Source: Bacteroidota bacterium (GTDB lineage Bacteria; Bacteroidota; JABWAT01). Taken from it: 53,355 nt of DNA. Shown one piece after another: positions 50,501-53,355 of this stretch. Under the pieces are notes generated by a model. It was not told the DNA's origin and ran no database searches. It worked only from the letters and a program-made list of their open reading frames with translations. Position 1 is the first letter of the stretch. Every line of letters begins with the position of its first letter. The stretch is taken from positions 1 to 53,355 of the forward strand of contig JAIUNL010000023.1 of NCBI GenBank assembly GCA_020161835.1. Direction: 5' to 3'. The position numbers and the translations under genes were made by a program.

Positions 50501-52249
50501 ATGAAAAATAAGTTAAGAAAACAATTCTTATTCATAATCCTATTTGGACTGCTGTTTGCTTTTGGATGCAAAGAAAATGAAGCAAGCACACCCAATTATT
50601 CATTCCTCTCAGATCCCCTTCCTAACAGACCAACGAACATACCGCATGGTCATGATGAGGATTGTAGGGGTTTTTTAAAAAAGGATTTTAATGTCAAATC
50701 ACTGAATACAATTATCTTTGGTGATAACTTTTCGGGTCAATTGAAACATTTAACAGGACTTGATTGGATTCCAATTGAAAGGCCCGATTCAATATTAGAA
50801 TTTAACCAAATGTTAAAGCCAGATTCAAATGGAGTCGTTTATTTTCTTGAAAGGGTTGATTGTAAAAATGATGAAACCCGATTTCTATCGATTGGCTCGG
50901 ATGATGGTGTTCAAGTGTGGGTGAATGGTGATTCGCTTTTATTTTCTCATAAAGGGAGACGTGTGTTGCCTTTCGATGATGTTGTTCAAGTTAAATTAAA
51001 AAAAGGTTCAAATATTGTTCTATTTAAAATTGACCAAACAAGCGGTGGTTGGGGATTGTACAGAAAGTGGATATCTGAATTTGAAGTTGAACATAAAATT
51101 AACAACCAGCTACCCGAAATTTATGGGGATCTAATTGAAGCATGTATTATCCCAGATACTGCAACTTCAATTTTATTAAAGGTAAATTCAAAAATAAAGG
51201 TAGATACCTTTCACAAATTGAAAATTCGTTGGCAGAAAAGTGGTGATAACCTATTTGAAACTGTGATTAAAAGTGGAGAGCCACTAAGCCGTGTACCACT
51301 CCCTAAAATATTTGATACTTCAATTTCAATTGAGATTATTGTTACTGATAAATTTTCAAAAACAGTTTTTTCTGAGAAAATGCCAATAATGACTGAGAGA
51401 TATTACCAGCAGGAAGTAAATAATTTTTTAAAAAAGGAAATAAAGCTACTTTCGAAGGATCAAAAGGCAGAACTGGCCAGCTTCAAAGTTATGATTCGAA
51501 ATTCAAAGAAAAATTATTCTTCAAAAATGAGGAGCCTATTACTTTCTGACCTTATAAATAATAAAAATACGGATTATGGAACCCGTATACTGGGTTACTT
51601 TTCAAACTATTACAAATCGATTGAGCCCTACAGGGTTTTTTACCCATACCAAAAGTCAGCGGAAAAATTACCAATCGTTTTCATAACTACAGGTGTTCAG
51701 AAACCTTCAAGTCAATTTTTTGAAAGCTATGAAGGGGGAAGTCATGCACTGTTAAGTTCAAGAATCATTTCAGCGCAAAAGAATAGAGTGGTTTTGGTTA
51801 CGAGACAAATACGGGGTGACCAAAAAAAAATGGGGGATACTCAAACAGAGTTACCTGAAATTTTAAAAGACCTTTCAACTGAAAAAAATATTGATACAAC
51901 TAATATATCTGCAATTGTTTGGAGTAAGGACTGTTACTCCTTTCTGGAATTATTGCAGGAAAAAGTTATTCCACTTCACCAACTTGCCTTGATTAGTGTT
52001 GTTTTGCCAAACGATGAAACTGATATGACAAGGTTACTGCTTGGCGTGAAACGAAACTACCCAAAGTTGAAATTTTTTGTACGTCATGGGATGAACGATG
52101 AAGAAGCCCCCTTATTTATTGTAAGGAAATTTGAGATACTTATAAAAAAAATGGGATTTCAAATTGATTATGAGGAGGTGCCATTTTCAAGTCATTGGAG
52201 TTTCATTCAGGATCCTGAAAATATTTTTTACAATTCCTTGACAAAATGA
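50501..52249 (+). CDS. Lipoprotein with PA14-like and alpha/beta-hydrolase-like domains
   Basis: A 582-aa lipoprotein; the ATG at 50501 gives MKNKLRKQFLFIILFGLLFAFGC with the lipobox at FGC, so the longer TTG start is rejected. Residues of about 40-200 resemble a carbohydrate-associated PA14/galactose-binding-type module (FLSIGSDDGVQVWVNGDSL, GGWGLYRKW). The C-terminal third has a hydrolase layout: KLPIVFITTG, an elbow-like VWSKDCYS (Ser475), HGMNDEEAP (Asp533) and FSSHWSF (His565) in the order of an esterase triad. The nucleophile elbow lacks the usual glycines. Function not established. Codon use appears more AT-rich than the housekeeping genes. Confidence 0.72.
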   Translation: MKNKLRKQFLFIILFGLLFAFGCKENEASTPNYSFLSDPLPNRPTNIPHGHDEDCRGFLKKDFNVKSLNTIIFGDNFSGQLKHLTGLDWIPIERPDSILEFNQMLKPDSNGVVYFLERVDCKNDETRFLSIGSDDGVQVWVNGDSLLFSHKGRRVLPFDDVVQVKLKKGSNIVLFKIDQTSGGWGLYRKWISEFEVEHKINNQLPEIYGDLIEACIIPDTATSILLKVNSKIKVDTFHKLKIRWQKSGDNLFETVIKSGEPLSRVPLPKIFDTSISIEIIVTDKFSKTVFSEKMPIMTERYYQQEVNNFLKKEIKLLSKDQKAELASFKVMIRNSKKNYSSKMRSLLLSDLINNKNTDYGTRILGYFSNYYKSIEPYRVFYPYQKSAEKLPIVFITTGVQKPSSQFFESYEGGSHALLSSRIISAQKNRVVLVTRQIRGDQKKMGDTQTELPEILKDLSTEKNIDTTNISAIVWSKDCYSFLELLQEKVIPLHQLALISVVLPNDETDMTRLLLGVKRNYPKLKFFVRHGMNDEEAPLFIVRKFEILIKKMGFQIDYEEVPFSSHWSFIQDPENIFYNSLTK

Positions 52250-52314
52250 TAAACTATCATTAATATTGTTAAAATCATTTTGTGTGATGTTTCTCGTCGA
52301 AGGATTCCGGTGTC

Positions 52315-53259
52315 ATGATAATTCGTTATCGAATCTTCTTTATTTGTTTTATATTTTCCTTGTTAACTGGATGTCATTCCGATAAAAGCGATTCAATTAC
52401 TTTTCGTTTGGATATGAGGAAAGAGCATGATCTTGGGTACTTTAAGCCTGAATTAGGTGACAAAGTTTCGATTGCAGGTAATTTCAATGATTGGAAACCT
52501 GATTCCATTATTTTAAATGATCCAGATGGTGATTGGATTTTTGAAACCGAGTTGTTTTCGAATTCCCGCGATTCATCTTTTAGACTTGATACATTACTGT
52601 TTAAATTCAAGCAATTTGCAGGTGATGGACGGGTTTTAGCAAATACTGGGTGGGAAGCAATTGCAAACCGAAAGGTTGGTGCTCTTGAATTAAGAATAAA
52701 TGAACATACATTTCAATTTAATGAAAATATAAACACTGGACAACAGTACCAAGTAAAATTTACTGTTGGTATGTCCAATCAGAAAGTATTAGGTTTTTTT
52801 AGGCCGGAGGAGGGGGACAAGGTTGTTGTGAGTGGAAATTTCCTAAATTGGAACCCTGAAGGATTGTTGCTTTCTGATGATGATCAGGATAATGTTTATT
52901 CTGTAACGGCACCTGTTGAAGTAAAATCAATGGAAAAACTGGAATTTAAGTATAGAATAGTTCCAAAAGTTCAGCGCCAATTATTGAATAAAGGATGGGA
53001 GGATATTCCAGGCAGAGTGCTAATTTTTGAACAGGGGATGAGCTCAATAAAATCAAGAAAGAATGGTATAAATTTTATTGAAATACCATACTGCGATTTT
53101 GCAGACTTAAATCGAGTTGCAAGGTTTATTGTAAATTCTTCGGAATTAGAAAGTGCAGATATTTTCAAACCACTAAAAGGTGACATTTTGCAGTTAGAAA
53201 TACAAATTGGCGGGTATACAATATTATCGGTTCTTTATGAAATGGAATGGGTAACATAA
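52315..53259 (+). CDS. Lipoprotein with tandem starch-binding-like repeats
   Basis: A 314-aa lipoprotein (lipobox LLTGC). Two clear CBM20/CBM48-like modules: LGYFKPELGDKVSIAGNFNDWKPDSIILNDPDGDW and LGFFRPEEGDKVVVSGNFLNWNPEGLLLSDDDQDN; both keep the GNFxxWxP loop. A shorter third copy begins ADIFKPLKGDILQL near residue 285. Aromatic residues in the loops suggest carbohydrate binding. No sus-type transporter is nearby. The gene follows the hydrolase-like lipoprotein by 65 nt. Confidence 0.78.
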   Translation: MIIRYRIFFICFIFSLLTGCHSDKSDSITFRLDMRKEHDLGYFKPELGDKVSIAGNFNDWKPDSIILNDPDGDWIFETELFSNSRDSSFRLDTLLFKFKQFAGDGRVLANTGWEAIANRKVGALELRINEHTFQFNENINTGQQYQVKFTVGMSNQKVLGFFRPEEGDKVVVSGNFLNWNPEGLLLSDDDQDNVYSVTAPVEVKSMEKLEFKYRIVPKVQRQLLNKGWEDIPGRVLIFEQGMSSIKSRKNGINFIEIPYCDFADLNRVARFIVNSSELESADIFKPLKGDILQLEIQIGGYTILSVLYEMEWVT

Positions 53260-53355
53260 GGATTAATTTTATTGAAATTGAGTTTAGCGCCAATTAAATA
53301 AATCATGGTTATGAAATTTTTACCGTATCCTCTTGCCTTAGCCTTCGCTGCCTGA

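Noticed and set aside
53305..53355. Short frame MVMKFLPYPLALAFAA at the window end
   Set aside because: Sixteen codons, signal-like but with no ribosome-binding site; it ends at the window boundary by chance.

Overview
The window looks like a chromosome segment from a member of Bacteroidota or a close relative in the FCB group. Four things point there: a complete sprA (type IX secretion/gliding translocon), a three-subunit sdhCAB operon with the single-chain cytochrome b558 subunit, many lipoproteins and secreted repeat proteins with PEGA, PKD-like, FISUMP or starch-binding-like domains, and promoters of the Bacteroidota form TTTG-N19..21-TAnnTTTG (clear before sdhC, the Ala tRNA and the met leader). 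Base composition looks moderate. No species can be named from sequence alone.

Layout. 1-4.2 kb: a minus-strand copper/silver-type RND efflux operon (Cys-rich small protein, CusC, small membrane protein, CusB, and CusA cut by the window edge). 4.3-5.2 kb: a lipoprotein between dense intergenic repeats. 5.3-11.7 kb: a two-sided arsenic island. The plus side is arsR-acr3-arsC-arsM (arsenate reduction, arsenite efflux, arsenite methylation). The minus side is arsR2-arsF-arsG-thioredoxin(ArsE-like)-rhodanese-arsP (organoarsenical reduction and efflux). The two sides converge with an 8-nt overlap between arsM and arsP. 11.9-15.1 kb: small membrane protein, orphan HicB-like domain, mntP, CPBP protease and M48 lipoprotein. 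15.2-19.1 kb: metY-metX-hom operon behind a SAM-I riboswitch. 19.3-24.6 kb: FISUMP lipoprotein and sdhCAB. 24.6-28.7 kb: hemerythrin + RIC iron-sulfur repair pair, then a Kelch/GT2/GT-C-like operon. 28.8-29.6 kb: Ala tRNA followed by a tandem, partly truncated module of tRNA-derived sequence plus a GIY-YIG nuclease gene. 29.6-36.8 kb: sprA. 37-41.8 kb: TRIC channel, polA, membrane protein, SRPBCC protein. 41.8-48.3 kb: a co-oriented block of exported proteins (PKD-like, NTF2-like, PEGA, LPP20). 48.5-53.3 kb: an orphan MlaF-type ATPase and three lipoproteins.

How the genes work together. The left third is a metal/metalloid resistance region: Cus-type export, both inorganic and organic arsenic detoxification, and Mn2+ export. 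The centre holds housekeeping metabolism (methionine, TCA/respiration, nitrosative-stress repair, DNA polymerase I) and the T9SS translocon. The right third is envelope and secreted proteins, mostly without recognised function.

The most unusual structures are intergenic. (i) A 397-bp tandem module couples Ala-tRNA-like 3' sequence, in which the anticodon arm has been replaced by an 18-nt palindrome and the T-loop expanded, to a GIY-YIG nuclease gene; its second copy is cut off exactly where sprA ends. (ii) Three hairpins share a near-identical core but have copy-specific, perfectly self-complementary arms. (iii) REPIN-like inverted pairs occur in several intergenic gaps. (iv) A perfect 19-bp palindrome overlaps the promoter of the SAM-riboswitch operon. 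No CRISPR array, rRNA, prophage or complete insertion sequence was seen.
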